A stretch of 64,000 bases of DNA from Ampelocalamus luodianensis (Eukaryota; Streptophyta; Magnoliopsida; Poales; Poaceae): the NCBI GenBank assembly GCA_036346255.1, contig CM070631.1, positions 27,822,339 to 27,886,338 of the forward strand, in the 5' to 3' direction. The position numbers were made by a program, and so were the translations under genes. Every line of letters begins with the position of its first letter. Position 1 is the stretch's first letter. Below, one piece after another: positions 1 to 11,990 of the stretch. A model generated the notes under the pieces. The model saw only the letters and a list, made by a program, of their open reading frames with translations, was not told the origin of the DNA and made no database searches.

Positions 1-1
1 A

Positions 2-1354
2 GCCAGGTGTTTCTCAGAAGATGAGCATGGTGTTGTATGGTTTGGACAACGCCTCGTGGTTCCGAAGGTCGTGGAATTACGGGATTTGATTCTTCGTGAA
101 GCCCATGATTCCCACTTGTCCATTCATCCCGGGGCTACCAAGATGTACCAAGATCTTCGTCAGAGATTCTGGTGGACCCGAATGAAGCGCGAGATTGCCA
201 AATTCGTTGCTGAGTGCGACGTATGTTGTCGTGTGAAGGCCGAGCATCAGCGGCCAGCAGGCCTTCTTCAGCCTTTGCCAGTACCAGAGTGGAAGTGGGA
301 TTCCGTTGGTATGGACTTCATCACCGGTCTGCCCCGTACTTCTTCTGGGAAGGATGTTATCTGGGTTGTTATCGATCGGTTGACAAAGGTAGCACACTTT
401 CTGCCAGTGCGTACCACTCTCAGTGTCAGTCGATTGGCGGATCTCTACATATCCCGCATCGTGAGCCTGCATGGTGTGCCACGAACGATTGTGTCAGATC
501 GTGGTTCTCTTTTTACCTCTCGCTTTTGGCACAGTTTGCAAGAGACTTTGGGGACCCGTCTTACTTTCAGCTCGGCGTATCATCCTCAGACTGATGGTCA
601 GACGGAGCGGGTCAACCAAGTGTTGGAAGATATGCTCCGTGCTTGTGTTCTTTCTTATGGGAACAATTGGGAGAAGTGCATGTCGTTTGCTGAGTTTTCC
701 TACAACAACAGCTTTTAGGCTAGTCTCGGCATGGCACCGTTTGAGGCTTTGTATGGGAGGAGGTGTAGAACCCCATTAAACTGGTCAGAAACTGGTGAGA
801 GGCAGTTCTTCGGCCCAGACTCGATCAATGAGGCCGAAAGCCAGGTTCAGTTGATTCGTGAGCATTTGCGCGTGGCCCAGTCCAAGCAAAAGAGCTATGC
901 AGACCGCCGTCGCCGTGAGTTGAGCTTCCAGCCCAATGACTTTGTTTATCTCAAAGTCTCACCTTTGAAGGGCCATCGACGTTTCGGCATCAAGGGCAAG
1001 TTAGCTCCTCGGTATGTTAGGCCTTATCGCATCGTCGGGAGAGTGGGAGCTGTTGCGTACAGATTGGAGTTGCCAGCTACACTTGAGGGGGTACATGATG
1101 TGTTCCATGTGTCCCAATTGAAGAAGTGTCTCCGTGCCCCGACTGAGGAGACTCCTTTGGAAGGTCTCGATGTGCAGGAAGATTTGACCTACCGTAAGCG
1201 TCCTTTTCGCATCCTCGAAGAAGCGGAACGAAGGACCAGAAATCGTGCCATCAAATTTCTTAAAGTTCAGTGGGCGAATCACTCCGAGGATGAGGCCACT
1301 TGGGAGCGAGAAGATCGCCTGCGTGCAGATTACCCTTCCTTCTTTTCCGAGTGA
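2..1354 (+). pseudogene. Ty3/gypsy chromovirus integrase, 3' end of pol, with one in-frame amber stop
   Basis: This is the C-terminal part of a retrotransposon polyprotein, open from the window edge. The integrase order is visible: an H2C2 zinc-binding region (His in AHDSHLSIHPG, Cys in ECDVCC), then the core with all three acidic residues (Asp in GMDFITGLP, Asp in VSDRGSLFTS, Glu in DGQTERVNQ). A linker follows (MAPFEALYGRRC), then a chromodomain-like tail (about 1195-1340, KFLKVQWANHSEDEATWE). That tail is typical of Tekay/Del-type chromoviruses and is thought to direct insertion to particular chromatin. The frame is continuous from base 2 to the TGA at 1352-1354 except for TAG at 716-718, in NNSF*ASLGMAP, where related elements carry Gln. 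The integrase is therefore cut after its catalytic core. Reverse transcriptase and the 5' LTR lie outside the window. Confidence 0.93.
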
Positions 1355-1380
1355 ACTGAATCTCGGGACGAGATTCTTGT

Positions 1381-1393
1381 AAGGGGGGAGATT
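1381..1393 (+). other. Polypurine tract before the 3' LTR
   Basis: The purine run AAGGGGGGAG followed by ATT lies directly before TGTAACATCCC, 26 bases after the pol stop. This is the expected plus-strand priming site and fixes the LTR start at 1394. Confidence 0.8.
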
Positions 1394-4300
1394 TGTAACA
1401 TCCCACGTCAGAATTTGAATTTCAAATGTATGAAATTGAGGGGAAGTTAAAACTTTTGAGTATAATTTGTCTTTTGGAGCATTTGCATGATTTGTTGTTT
1501 TTGAAAATTTTGAAATCAATAAAAACATACAACTCAAATCATGACTCCAAAGGAAAATAGGAACAAAAACTTGTGATCATCCTCTGGAAATATTTTTCCT
1601 ATCATCTGGATCATCTTAGCCACCTCTCTGAAAAATCTCATAATTTTTAAATTTTATTTGCTATTTCAAAAGAGCAAGTCAAACCAAATTGAATTCTGGT
1701 CAAACCCTCAGGGCAGCAGTTTGTGGATTTTCTGGAGAAAAATGTAGTGCATGAAAAATCCTAGAAAAATTACACAAGGTTGTTCTCTGTCACTGTAAGC
1801 TTCCATAAAAATTCAGAGTTTTTAGAGCTTCGGAGCTACCTCTATAAATTCCCTAATCTTCTCTGTCCTTTAAATCAAAACCTGAAAACACTGTTCCTCG
1901 GGCTCGGGCCTAACTCCGACCGAGCCCGTGCGACCTGACTCAGCCGAACCAACTAACCGCACCTTTGCCTGTGAGCCGTTTGATCCAAACTCGACGGTCC
2001 AGATTGAACCTCTTCACTCGAACTCACGCGCACCGTTTTGTCTCACCGACGAGGCGGGCCCGCGTGTCAGCTCTTTCTTCCTCCCTTCGCGCCGACGCTC
2101 AAAGCAGAGAGGCCACGCGGCCGAGCACCTCTGCGCGTCCCCGTCAACGGCGTCAATCCGCCGCCCTCATCCTCCACTCAGAGCTTTGCCCGCTAACGCC
2201 GCTTCCGTCCCGACCGTTGCCCACCTATATCTCGCCCCCTCTCGCCTTCTTTCCCCTCATTCTTCCTCTCGGGGCTGAGGAAGGAGAAGCTCTCCTGTGC
2301 TCTCTACTCCGGTAAGCTTTGACCGGGTGGTTCCTTTCTCTTCTACATTCATTGCCATCTCCGTTTTGCCTAACCTCAGCTCCTTCGGTTGCCTGTAGTT
2401 TCCAGTCCCCTGTGGTGTCTCTCAGGTGGTCCAGAGCGTGCACCGAAGGTCTTCGTCATGCCAAGTTCACCTCGGTAAGACTTTGTCCAGTTCCTTGCGC
2501 GTCACTTCTTGTGCTTGGTTATAAGGAGTAAAACCCCTCATCTAATAGCAAAAATGGTTTCACAGGATTGTCGGATTTTGAAGTTTTACGTTTTCCAGCC
2601 GACCTTGTCCTTGCCATCTCCATCTCCGGCCGGGTGAGACATTCCTCGATTCCTTGCTTGTACACCATCCTTGAGGGTCACTAGAGCTATCTTGACTATT
2701 CTTTCTTTGTCTCTCTCGCCAGGACAGCTCTCCCCCGTGAAGCTCTCCGCCGCCGTCACCTTCTTCGTCACCGGCTCAACTCCGGCAACCTTTCCACCTC
2801 CGGGTCATCGTGGTGAGTTCACTGAACCTATCTAGTGCCTGTGCGCGCGCTACTTTGCCGCGGACGTGTAACACCCCAGGATCCACATTACCCTGGAATG
2901 CTACTTAACCACTCTACAGCTAGCCAATAATTTCAAGACAAAATTAATTCGGCAGCAACTCTAGACAAGAAGCACTAAGCGGAAGCATAAACAACTAAGG
3001 GAAATAAAGATAACGGTAACAAGTTCAATAATTAAACAACCTCTAGCAGATTAAACCAAGTGTAGTCCACAAATTCATCAATAATAAATCGACAGAGCAC
3101 TCGCGAAAAGCTAGTCATTAGGCTAATTTCCTCTCAACTTTATTACAGCATGAATCTATGAATTGAGTGCATTATTGTAGTGCCGCTCTACCCATCCTGT
3201 GAATGCTTAAGAATCACGAAGGGGAAAGAAACAACAAGGGTGAGATAAAATCTCAGCAAAGCAAACTGCTTAACAGGCCATTCAGACTACAAACAAATAT
3301 ACAACATCATTAAAGTATCCATATGTCCACATCCATAATGTGAATCCACATTCATTTACAAGCTAATTAAACTACAAAGATATTAAGCATCAATATCCAA
3401 TTCTCATAATGAACACATTTATAGCCTCAACCATATTTACTACCAAAGATAGTAAAATATTAACAATGAATCTTGATCAACCTGCTTCATATTATTCACC
3501 ACTACCACTACCAATGACAATAAAGTATTAACATGTTTTACCTCATAACTTTACTATTTCTCACATCCACAACTTCTATCAACGATTACCACAAGAGAGA
3601 AGAATCTCATGCCACAATCACAACCTCTACCATACCACAAGGGACGAACCCCATTCCACAACCACAACCACATTACTCATACCACAAGAGACTCTCATGA
3701 GTCAATTTCCACATTGCAACTATGAAGTTGCGTTTGTTTGCAAAATAAATTCACCTCAATATCTTGCATAAGAATGCAAATGATCTTTCCACAATGTAAT
3801 GCATATGTATGCTATGCTCCACTGCACCTTTACCCAACAAGGTAAAGGTATGCATCGTGCTACGGCAATGCACGATGTTGTCTGCAGATCGATCGCGCTA
3901 TAAGCGGCGACATCCACAATGCAAATGTCATGATATGTCATGAATGATATGATAATCATAAACCACAAGAATTTAACCACGAAGGTCAACAACATACTCA
4001 TCATGAATATTTCCTCATAATCCACATGTGTCTCATTACGCACAATACCATTGTGTCATAAAACCGTTACCACATAACCCCCACTCGATTCACCAAGATC
4101 AAAATCAGTCGATCTAAAGGAATTCTACCACATAGACCACAACATGATCATCATGAACGTAACCACAAGGAATTATCAACATGTCCACATTGAGTTTATT
4201 TTCATATTCCGCATTTGGCTCATTAAGCAAATTACCACAATACTACCCAAACTCATCCAAACATAGCAATTGATTAATATCTTGCTACCACATTCTTACT

Positions 4301-7300
4301 TAGAAAACATGTAACCATGGCATATCGTTTAACATTACGTCAATCATGCATAGTGCAAGTAGTAAGAACAACGGGTTAAACCGTAGCACAACCGCTACAT
4401 TTACTTGCCTTCCACGATGCGACGCGTTAGCCGGCAAAGATGATACTCCTAAACCTGAGGCTTTACCTCCTAAACAGGTAAAATAATTTCAATTAAGACA
4501 TAATATACTCAGCGCTACTAATCGGCATTCTACAACGCTTACTTGACGACTCAAAACGAGTTTACAAAGTGAAACCGAAAAACAACGTTTCTGCCATATA
4601 CCGTTCTGGACAGCGGCACGGTAATTGACATAACTCATGAACAGGAAGTCAAAAAGAGGTAAACCCAATTTCTATAGATTCTTAACTGACTCATAAACAA
4701 TACTCTAGTTGACACGATAATCCAATTCGGCCAAAATATTAGGCTAACCATTGTCTGAACTTTCAGTACAGAAACTGCCTACACAATCGAACAGCAAAAA
4801 CTAAAATGTCCATAACTTTTAATAGGTAACTCCGAATTGATCGTTCTTTATCAATCTGAAAAGTTTATCGAATTACCTACAATAACCTAGTTGGGTGAAC
4901 TTTCAGATTCTACCAAATTCCCTTTCAAATTTTAGGAAATATCCAGACAGATTATTCTCGTCAGATTTCTGGCAGCAGATACTAAATCGATCATAACTTT
5001 TGACTCAGACCTCGGAATCGAGTGATCTTCGCGGCTACTGAAAGATAACAACAGATCCCACATATCTCTAGGAGATGGAATCTTAAAATTCAGCCTCTAA
5101 ATACACGAAAAAACCCACGCAAGATACTGGACAGAATTGAATCTTCTGCAGCCCAACAATTAACCAACAATTCTAATCGGTTTCGCATCTACTATGGATC
5201 AAACAGTGGGGAAGGCATCTCGTTACCCTTGTAGAACCGCTAGCTTGCTGAACCAATCCCCACGCGAGTTCTTCTTCTCCTTTCCCTCCTTCTTCTCCTT
5301 CCTCTCCTTCTTCTCCTTCTTCTCTTTTCCTTCTTGCGCAAAGGGGCAGCAACTTGGCAAAGGGGAGGCGCAAGGAGCAGCAACCTGGGTTGAGGGGAGG
5401 CGCAAGGAGGAGGTGTGGCGGCTTGGGGGGGGAAACAGGAGGAAGGGGGGTCGGCCAAGGGGTAAGGGGCGGCTAGGGCAAGAAAAAGGGGTGTGGCCAC
5501 CTCTTGGGCCCCCCCTTGGCCCAAGGTGGTAAGCCCACTCTCCCTTACTGTTTTTTTTACTTAATTAACAGCTATTTAATTGTTTAATTCAACCTAAAGC
5601 TGACTCACAAATTTAATAATCTTTCTTTCTTTCTTTCCCGCGATAAATTGATTAACCGGCGACTCTGCGTCACCACTTATAAAAATTAAAACCTACGCCG
5701 AACCAACGATCTGGGTATTACAGGACGTCTCTTTTCCGCGATGTGCCATGATAGTCGTAGCCTCCCTCGCCTCGCCGTCGCGCCGCTCTGTGCCACCGTA
5801 GGTCGCCGCGGCGCCGATGAAGCGCACGGCTATTGTTCTCCACCCTACCCTTGGTTTGCGCGTAGTGGACCACCAGCGCAAGACGCCGCCGTGCAGCGGC
5901 CGAGCGGGAGCTCCGTTGTCGGCGGCCGATACCATCGTAGCTCGTCATTAGGTGTTAAACCGCATGATTAGCATTTAATGCACGGATCTTTGTCGGAAAA
6001 CACAATTAATGCGTTATTAGTGGACCTGTAGTGTATGACATGTGGGCCTCCAAGAGTTAAGGGTTTAGTTCTTGAGCTGTGCACCGTGGACCAATCCACG
6101 TGGTCCGGTCCACGCACTATTTTGTAGACCGAAGTCTATGACGGTAGGGTCCCACATGTCGCGCGTAATTAAAATCGAGATTTAATTGGAAAATGGCACT
6201 GCATTTGGACCCCGCTTGTCGATGTGTATGGCTAGGTTGAGTATCGGTGTAAAAGTATTGATGTTCATATAATTTTCAAAATGCTTTATTTTTGTCTTTA
6301 TTAATTGGATGAACTTCTAAAATGCATAACTAATTCATTTTAGCTCCAAAATTGATGATTCAAATTTTGTTAGTTTCTATTTTAAATGTACTTTAATACA
6401 AAAATAGGTTGGACCGTGTTTATGCTCCAGAAAATGGTTATTAATAAAATGACTTTAGGATAGATTTATTTTGCACTAAAAATTGCTTTAACTTCAAAAA
6501 ATGCATAAGTATTTCTCTGTAACTCCAAATTGAGTGAATCCAATTTTGTTGGCTTCCTATATTAATGAACTTGCTGTTAAAATTAATTATAGGCATATTT
6601 CTGTTGTTAGAGAGATTGCAAATACAATTAAATTGCGCTCATATTCATGTCTTTGAAAATTCATAGAAAATGCATTATAGCTCCAAATGAGATGAATCCA
6701 ATTGGGTTGTTCATAATATGAGGTGCTTGATTTACTGTGAAAATTTCAAGTGCACCACCTTTCCAGAAATTTTTGCCAAACAAATTAATTATGGTGAATA
6801 GTAGAGTTTTTGCATTTTTAAAGCTGAACAGAATTGTTTTGCTTATAATTTTTGCTTAGAGCATCCAAATGAATTGATTCTTATTTCTAAATTCATTATA
6901 AATCATGCTCTTGCTGCTGTAAAATTTTCAGAGCATTTGGAGAAAGTTGGTTTTTGACTCTTTTCGGTATTCTTCGTTCTTATCGGTTCCTATTCGCTTT
7001 TTCGTTAGGTGCCGACGAGTGTGTTGACCTTGAGAGTGAACCTCTGCAGCAGACCGAGCAAATTCAGCAAGGCAAGCAGTTTGATCATGATAACCCCTTT
7101 TATTTTAAAGTCTAATATATTGTTTTCAACTTATATGTATGCATTGCTATGTTGTGTTAAATTGGTTAGTTACTCCTTTAGATGCATGACCTGTAGGTAA
7201 ATGATATTCCTTTACTACCTGAGCCTAGGTTATTTGCTGTGATTAGAGTTTGTTGGATGAGCTCTCGTCACTTAGTAGGTTACGGGTTCAATTGCTTAGA

Positions 7301-8653
7301 CATGCTTAGCTGTCGGTAGTATTGGACGATCATCGACTTAGTCGATGATCTTGATCACACAAAATTTATTATGATCCTTATGTTTCAGCCTCGTGCTGTG
7401 GTTAAAATTTCCAAACTAAAAATTAAAATAAAAATGATTTCGACTTGGGCACAATGGTATGTTGGTGTGATCTGTTGGGTGTGATCTAGAATGGTGCCCG
7501 GGTCAATTAAGGACCGAACATCTTGTGAGTACCTGTTATCTAGGCAGTTTAGCGTGCTAACCACACTAGAGGGTATGGGACCTCTCTTGACTTAGTACTT
7601 TGGCGTGTGTTGGCTCCGAGTCGCAGGGGGTCGCAGGAGGGATGGTGTTTGGGAGCATGGTAGTTGTCCTAAGCTTTACCCCAAAGTGGGTAGTTGTCTT
7701 TCGGCTTTACCATGTAAGCGTATGGGTCTCTATCCATACGAGCGGCTCGTAGTTAATACACAATCTCGAAATGTCTCGTAGGACTTAGCCGTGCAGCATA
7801 CCTTGAGAGTGTGCTTATTGTGGCTTAAAGGCGGTCTGAAGTGTGGGTACATTGGTACACCCCTGCAGGGTTAAAACTATTCGAATAGCCTCGTCCTAGG
7901 TTATGGACACGCTTGGGTAAGCTTTTCAAGAGTTAGACTACAACCTTTTTAATTAAAACTTGACGTGGGTGGTGTGAATGGGTAATTCATACTATGCTCG
8001 TGGTGACTATCGGGTTAGTCACTTCCAGGTTGTTGTCATCTATCTATTGTTATGTTATTCTTGCTGTTATTTCAATAACGAAAATGAATTGTGAACTTGC
8101 CTTTGAAATGTATTACATTATTGCAAATAAAGTTTGCTTTATCTTTGAAAATGAACCATATGGCCTCCACCAAATAAGCTTGCATGTAGCATATGAATAG
8201 GTCCGCTATTCCACACGTCGCCTTAAGTAGTACATTTTGTACTCATTTGCTTTGCTTAATATTATTTGTTGCAGAGGAAGAAGGTGAGCCCAAGGGCCTC
8301 ACTTTTGCGAGTCGTGCTGTGGAGGGGTTTGGGACGACTAGACTTGGCGGCCCGGTTGGTTGCCTTGTGGGTAAAGGCACACTAATTGGCTCTTTTATTT
8401 ATCGCCATCTTATGGCTTTTGCTTCCGCTGTGTGGTTTGTTATTTTATCTTGTAAGTTCAATCTGTTGTATATTATGAAGTTTTGTTATTGTAACCCCTC
8501 GTGTATGGAATTGATGCATAATTTTGTGAAGAGGTGTGTATACTGCAGTTCTGGGAAGTATACATATCTCGAGGCTTGGTTTATTTGATTTGTGATGCTA
8601 GGGCCAGGTGGTTGGTTAAGCATTACAAGCCAAATAAACTAGGGGTCCTCACA
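1394..8653 (+). mobile_element. Long 3' LTR of the chromovirus, split by a nested solo LTR
   Basis: The LTR starts TGTAACATCCC right after the polypurine tract. It is interrupted at 2866/5723 by another LTR, and most likely ends at GGGGTCCTCACA (8653). The two parts (1394-2866 and 5728-8653) sum to about 4.4 kb, long but within the range for chromovirus LTRs. A TATA-like TATAAAT lies at 1843-1849, followed by a GC-rich tract with several splice-donor-like G/GTAAG or G/GTGAG sites (about 2310, 2476, 2812). No convincing coding region is present. The left boundary is firm. The right boundary is inferred only from the TG...CA rule and the family-like GGGGTNNNNACA ending, because the 5' LTR is not in the window. 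Confidence 0.7.
2867..5722 (-). mobile_element. Solo LTR (gypsy-type) with 5-bp target site duplication
   Basis: A 2,856-bp insertion has inverted ends TGTAACACCCCAG at 2867 and CTGGGTATTACA at 5722. It is flanked by identical 5-bp GGACG copies at 2862-2866 and 5723-5727. TG...CA ends with a 5-bp duplication and no gag/pol between them indicate a solo LTR left by LTR-LTR recombination. Orientation is probably minus, because on that strand it ends in GGGGTGTTACA, a common gypsy LTR ending. The interior is AT-rich and non-coding, with CTT/TTC-rich tracts near 5270-5330 and a (TTTC)n run near 5621-5640. The short open frames at 5190-5530 come from these low-complexity tracts. Confidence 0.85.
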
Positions 8654-8661
8654 TCATCATA

Positions 8662-10363
8662 TGTTGATGATTATCAAGTCAATGACCCGGACTTGAAGTA
8701 AAGATGTGCGTCATCAAGCTTCAAGAGATGTGCAAGGCAAAGGTATGACTAGCTAGGGCTAAAGATGTGTTCCTAGTCGTTTACCGATCTTGGTGTTTAG
8801 TTGGAGACCAGATTGCTAGTATAGGTTGCCGTACTATTAAGAGGGGTCTTGACCAGTAGCTTGAGTTCGTCATGTGTTGATAGCTCGTTGTGCTTGCTCT
8901 AGCTCTTGTTAGCATGTTGTCTATATTTGCGAATGTGTTTTGCAAATAGTTGGGGCTCATGTTTAATCCTTGTAGCATATGACTTGAGTTTACAAATGCG
9001 TTTTGTAAACGGTTTTAGTCCATGTACCTTATTCCTTGTGACTTGATTCTAAAAGTTGGCAAATGTGTTTTGCAACTTATTGAGAATCATGCTTCTATTC
9101 CTTGTTTGCATCGCGCATCAAATTGGCAAATGTATTTTGCAATTTGAGTTGAAGCGGAATGCAAATCTGTGTTTTGTTTCCTGGTACGGTCTGACCGCAG
9201 GCTTGAGTCCGGACTGATCGGAGACCTGGGTCTTGGACCCGGTCAGCATTTTCCAAAGAATGCGTTTTCTGGAATTGTTGTGGAGCGGTCTGACCGCAGT
9301 GTAGGTCCAGACTGACCGGACCTCCGGGTCTTGGACCCGGTCAGCTTTTTCCAGAGAATGTGTTTTTTTGGTTTTGGTTGGAGCGGTCTGACCGCCATGT
9401 ATTGGGCAGTCTGACCGGCTTGGTCCGGACTGATTGGTCTTTAGTTGGCGGTCAGACCGGATGTGTCCAACGGCTAGTTTTATAGCCGTTGGAGTCAGGG
9501 CGGTCTGACCGGCCATGTGCCTGCGATCTGACCAGGCCTCCCTGATTTCAATAGAATCTTCTCCAAACGGCTAGTTTTTGTGTGGAGGCTATATATACCC
9601 ACCTTGGCCTATTGTGAGCAAGGTTGCTGGTGCCATATTCATTCCTTTGAGCAAAAAGCAAGCTATCTACACTCTTTTGTGCATGTGTTGCACTTAGTGA
9701 GCTTTGAGAGGCAAATCCTAGTGCATGTGTTACATTAGGTAGTGGATTGTGTATCCATTGAGCTTACACACTTGATTCGTTCAAGTGAGCATCTCCGACT
9801 TGTTACTCTTGGTGTTTGCCGACACCTAGACGGCTTGGAGGAGTTGCGCCGGTAATCTTCTCAAAGAAGGTTGTGAGAAGACCAGGGCGGTTGTGAGTGG
9901 TTTGGTGCTTGCCATTTCCCGAGTGGAGGAAAAGCAACCCCAAGTGGAGCGAGGTGTTGATTCGGTTTGGAACTGGTCAAAGTGGTTGGACTTACCTCAG
10001 AGGTGTTGGCTCAATTGTGAAGCCGGTCCAACGTGGTTGGGCTTACCTCAACGTAGATTAGGGGAGACCGGCAAGTCTCCGAACATCATGATAAAACATC
10101 GTCGTGTCATTGTGGTTTGCTTTCTTGTGCTGTACTTTATTGCAATTTACATTTCTTGTATTAAATTGCTTATATGTCTTTGTATGAATGCTTTCATTAT
10201 TAATAGACTTATTGTTTGTGCACTTAGTCGAAACTAGTTGTTTTAGGCTTTAATTGTGTAAAACCGAATTATTGTTAACTTCCGCATTAGAAATCGGTTT
10301 TAGCCTTAGAGATTTTTTGAAATGACTATTCACCCCCCTCTAATCGGCCTCCTCGATCTTACA
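8662..10363 (+). mobile_element. Ty1/copia LTR (SIRE/Maximus-like), solo or detached
   Basis: The segment starts TGTTGATGATTATCAAG and ends TATTCACCCCCCTCTAATC...GATCTTACA, the sequence style at the 3' end of SIRE/Maximus-type LTRs in grasses. A TATATATA box lies at 9590-9597. Inside are about four copies of a CAAATGNGTTTTGCAA-like motif spaced 64-67 bp (8929, 8993, 9059, 9126) and at least five GGTCTGACCG-type near-palindromes (9186-9530). The five bases on each side do not match (TCATA versus CACGT), and unrelated gypsy pol sequence follows directly. It may therefore be a solo LTR whose flank has changed or a piece of a larger rearranged element. The exact ends are inferred. Confidence 0.65.
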
Positions 10364-10397
10364 CACGTCCATGCTGTCGAGCTAGAATCGAAGGAGC

Positions 10398-11990
10398 ATG
10401 AGGACCCCTCCTTGTCCAAGTGGGTGCCCACAGCCAAGTCGGAGAGACAACTCTAGAGGGTGCCTCTGTAAGAAGCATCCCCCGACAAAAATAGTGGCTC
10501 TAAGAGCAGACCTTGCACCTGAGGCCAAGGCCAGCATACTCAGGGTCCTCCAAGAAAATGAGGACATCTTCACATGGGGGCCCAAGGACATCCCAGCGGT
10601 GGCCCGGGAGACTATCGAGCACCACCTCGCGATCAAGAGCGAAGTAAACCCCAAAAAGTAGAAGCTCTACCGTATGTCCGTAGATAGACTTCAAGTGGCG
10701 AAGATAGAAATAGTGAAGCTATTGAGGGTTGGGGTCATACGGGTGGTCAAGCACTCAAAGTGGCTAGCCAACCCCATCCTCGTACGCAAGGCTACTGGCA
10801 AATGGCACACGTGCGTTGACTTCACCGAACTCAACAAAAGCATCCCCAAGGATGAGTTCCCACTCCCTCGCATCGACCTGCTCGTAGACGCCACCTTCGG
10901 CTGCGTGCTGATGAGCTTCCTCGACACCTACTCCGGCTACCACCAGGTGTTCATGACCAAGGAAGATGAGGCAAAAACAACCTTCATCACCCCAATCGAC
11001 ACATATTGCTTCACTCGCATGCCCTTCGACCTTAAAACCCGGTGCAACCTTCACCAGACTCATGGCGAAGACCTCATCGCAAAGGTCTTTGCCAACTAGC
11101 TCGACCGCAATGTCGAGATGTACGTTGACGACATAATGGTTAAGAGCCTCCTCGCAAGCTCCCACCCAGCGGACCTACATGAAAACTTTGCCAGCGTCCG
11201 AGAGGAAAGGGTGAAACTCAACCCCGAAAAGTGAGCCTTCAGCGTCAAGGCAGGAAAACTCTTGGGGTTCCTCGTCTTCGAAAGGGGCATTGAAGCGAAC
11301 CTCGAGAAGATACATGCTATACAAGAAATGAAGCCACTTCGCAAATCCCGCGAGATGCAAAGGCTAGCGGGGCGCCTGGCTGCACTCAACCGTTTCCTCT
11401 CTCACTCTGCGAAGCAGGCGCTCCCATTCTTTAAAACGACACTCCCCTCTTTAAAACGCTCCGTGGGGTGGAGCCATTCCGATGGACCAAAGACTGTCAA
11501 AGGGCATTTGAAGAGCTCAAGCGACATCTCGCTCAGCTACTGAGCCTGATCAACCCAAAAGCTGGGTGCAAAGCTACTACTATACCTCGCAGTGTCAACG
11601 ACCATCGCAGTCCTCGTCCAAGAAGACAACAATGTGCAGCAACCCGTCTACCATGTGTGGGAGACGCTGCAAGCTGGTGTACACCTTACTCATGGCCTCA
11701 CACAAGTTGCGGCACTACTTAATGGCGCATGCAATAACTATCCCATCGTTATACACCCTCGGCCTACTGCTGCACAATAAGGACACCTCGGGCCAAATCG
11801 GCAAGTGGGCCGCGAGTTGGCCCTCTTCGACTTGACCTTCGTTGCCCGCACTGGCAGACTTCGTCGTAGAGTGGACCCTGTAACTCGAGGGGGACCAGGA
11901 CACCCAGGTCGAGGCGACGTGGACCATGCATATTGACGGTTCATGGTGTGCCACCGGGCGCGCGACTGCCATTCAAGGGTGGATGATTAT
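10398..11990 (+). pseudogene. Decayed Tat-type Ty3/gypsy pol: reverse transcriptase and RNase H
   Basis: One frame from 10398 to about 11500 reads through a recognisable gypsy reverse transcriptase: WLANPILVRK, WHTCVDFTELN, FLDTYSGYHQ, FITPIDTYCF, and the active-site box YVDDIMVKS near 11118-11145. Then comes the connection region (EMKPLRKSREMQRLAGRLAAL). In-frame stops fall at 10659-10661 (TAG), 11097-11099 (TAG) and 11232-11234 (TGA). Beyond about 11450 the reading moves through all three frames, giving RNase H pieces (TLLMASHKLRHY, NKDTSGQIGKWAA) and the following MHIDGSWCATG motif near 11926-11960. The wording of these motifs fits the Tat/Retand branch. Neither LTR is recognised beside it. 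It is a dead fragment with no neighbouring host gene. Confidence 0.88.

Noticed and set aside
1928..2315. Two overlapping 116-aa frames in the chromovirus LTR
   Set aside because: They lie in the GC-rich R-U5 region of an LTR, in two frames at once, with no domain.
9118..9516. Minus-strand frame of 132 aa with repeated Gln-Ser-Gly-Pro-type units
   Set aside because: It is made by the GGTCTGACCG repeats of the copia LTR and is not a gene.
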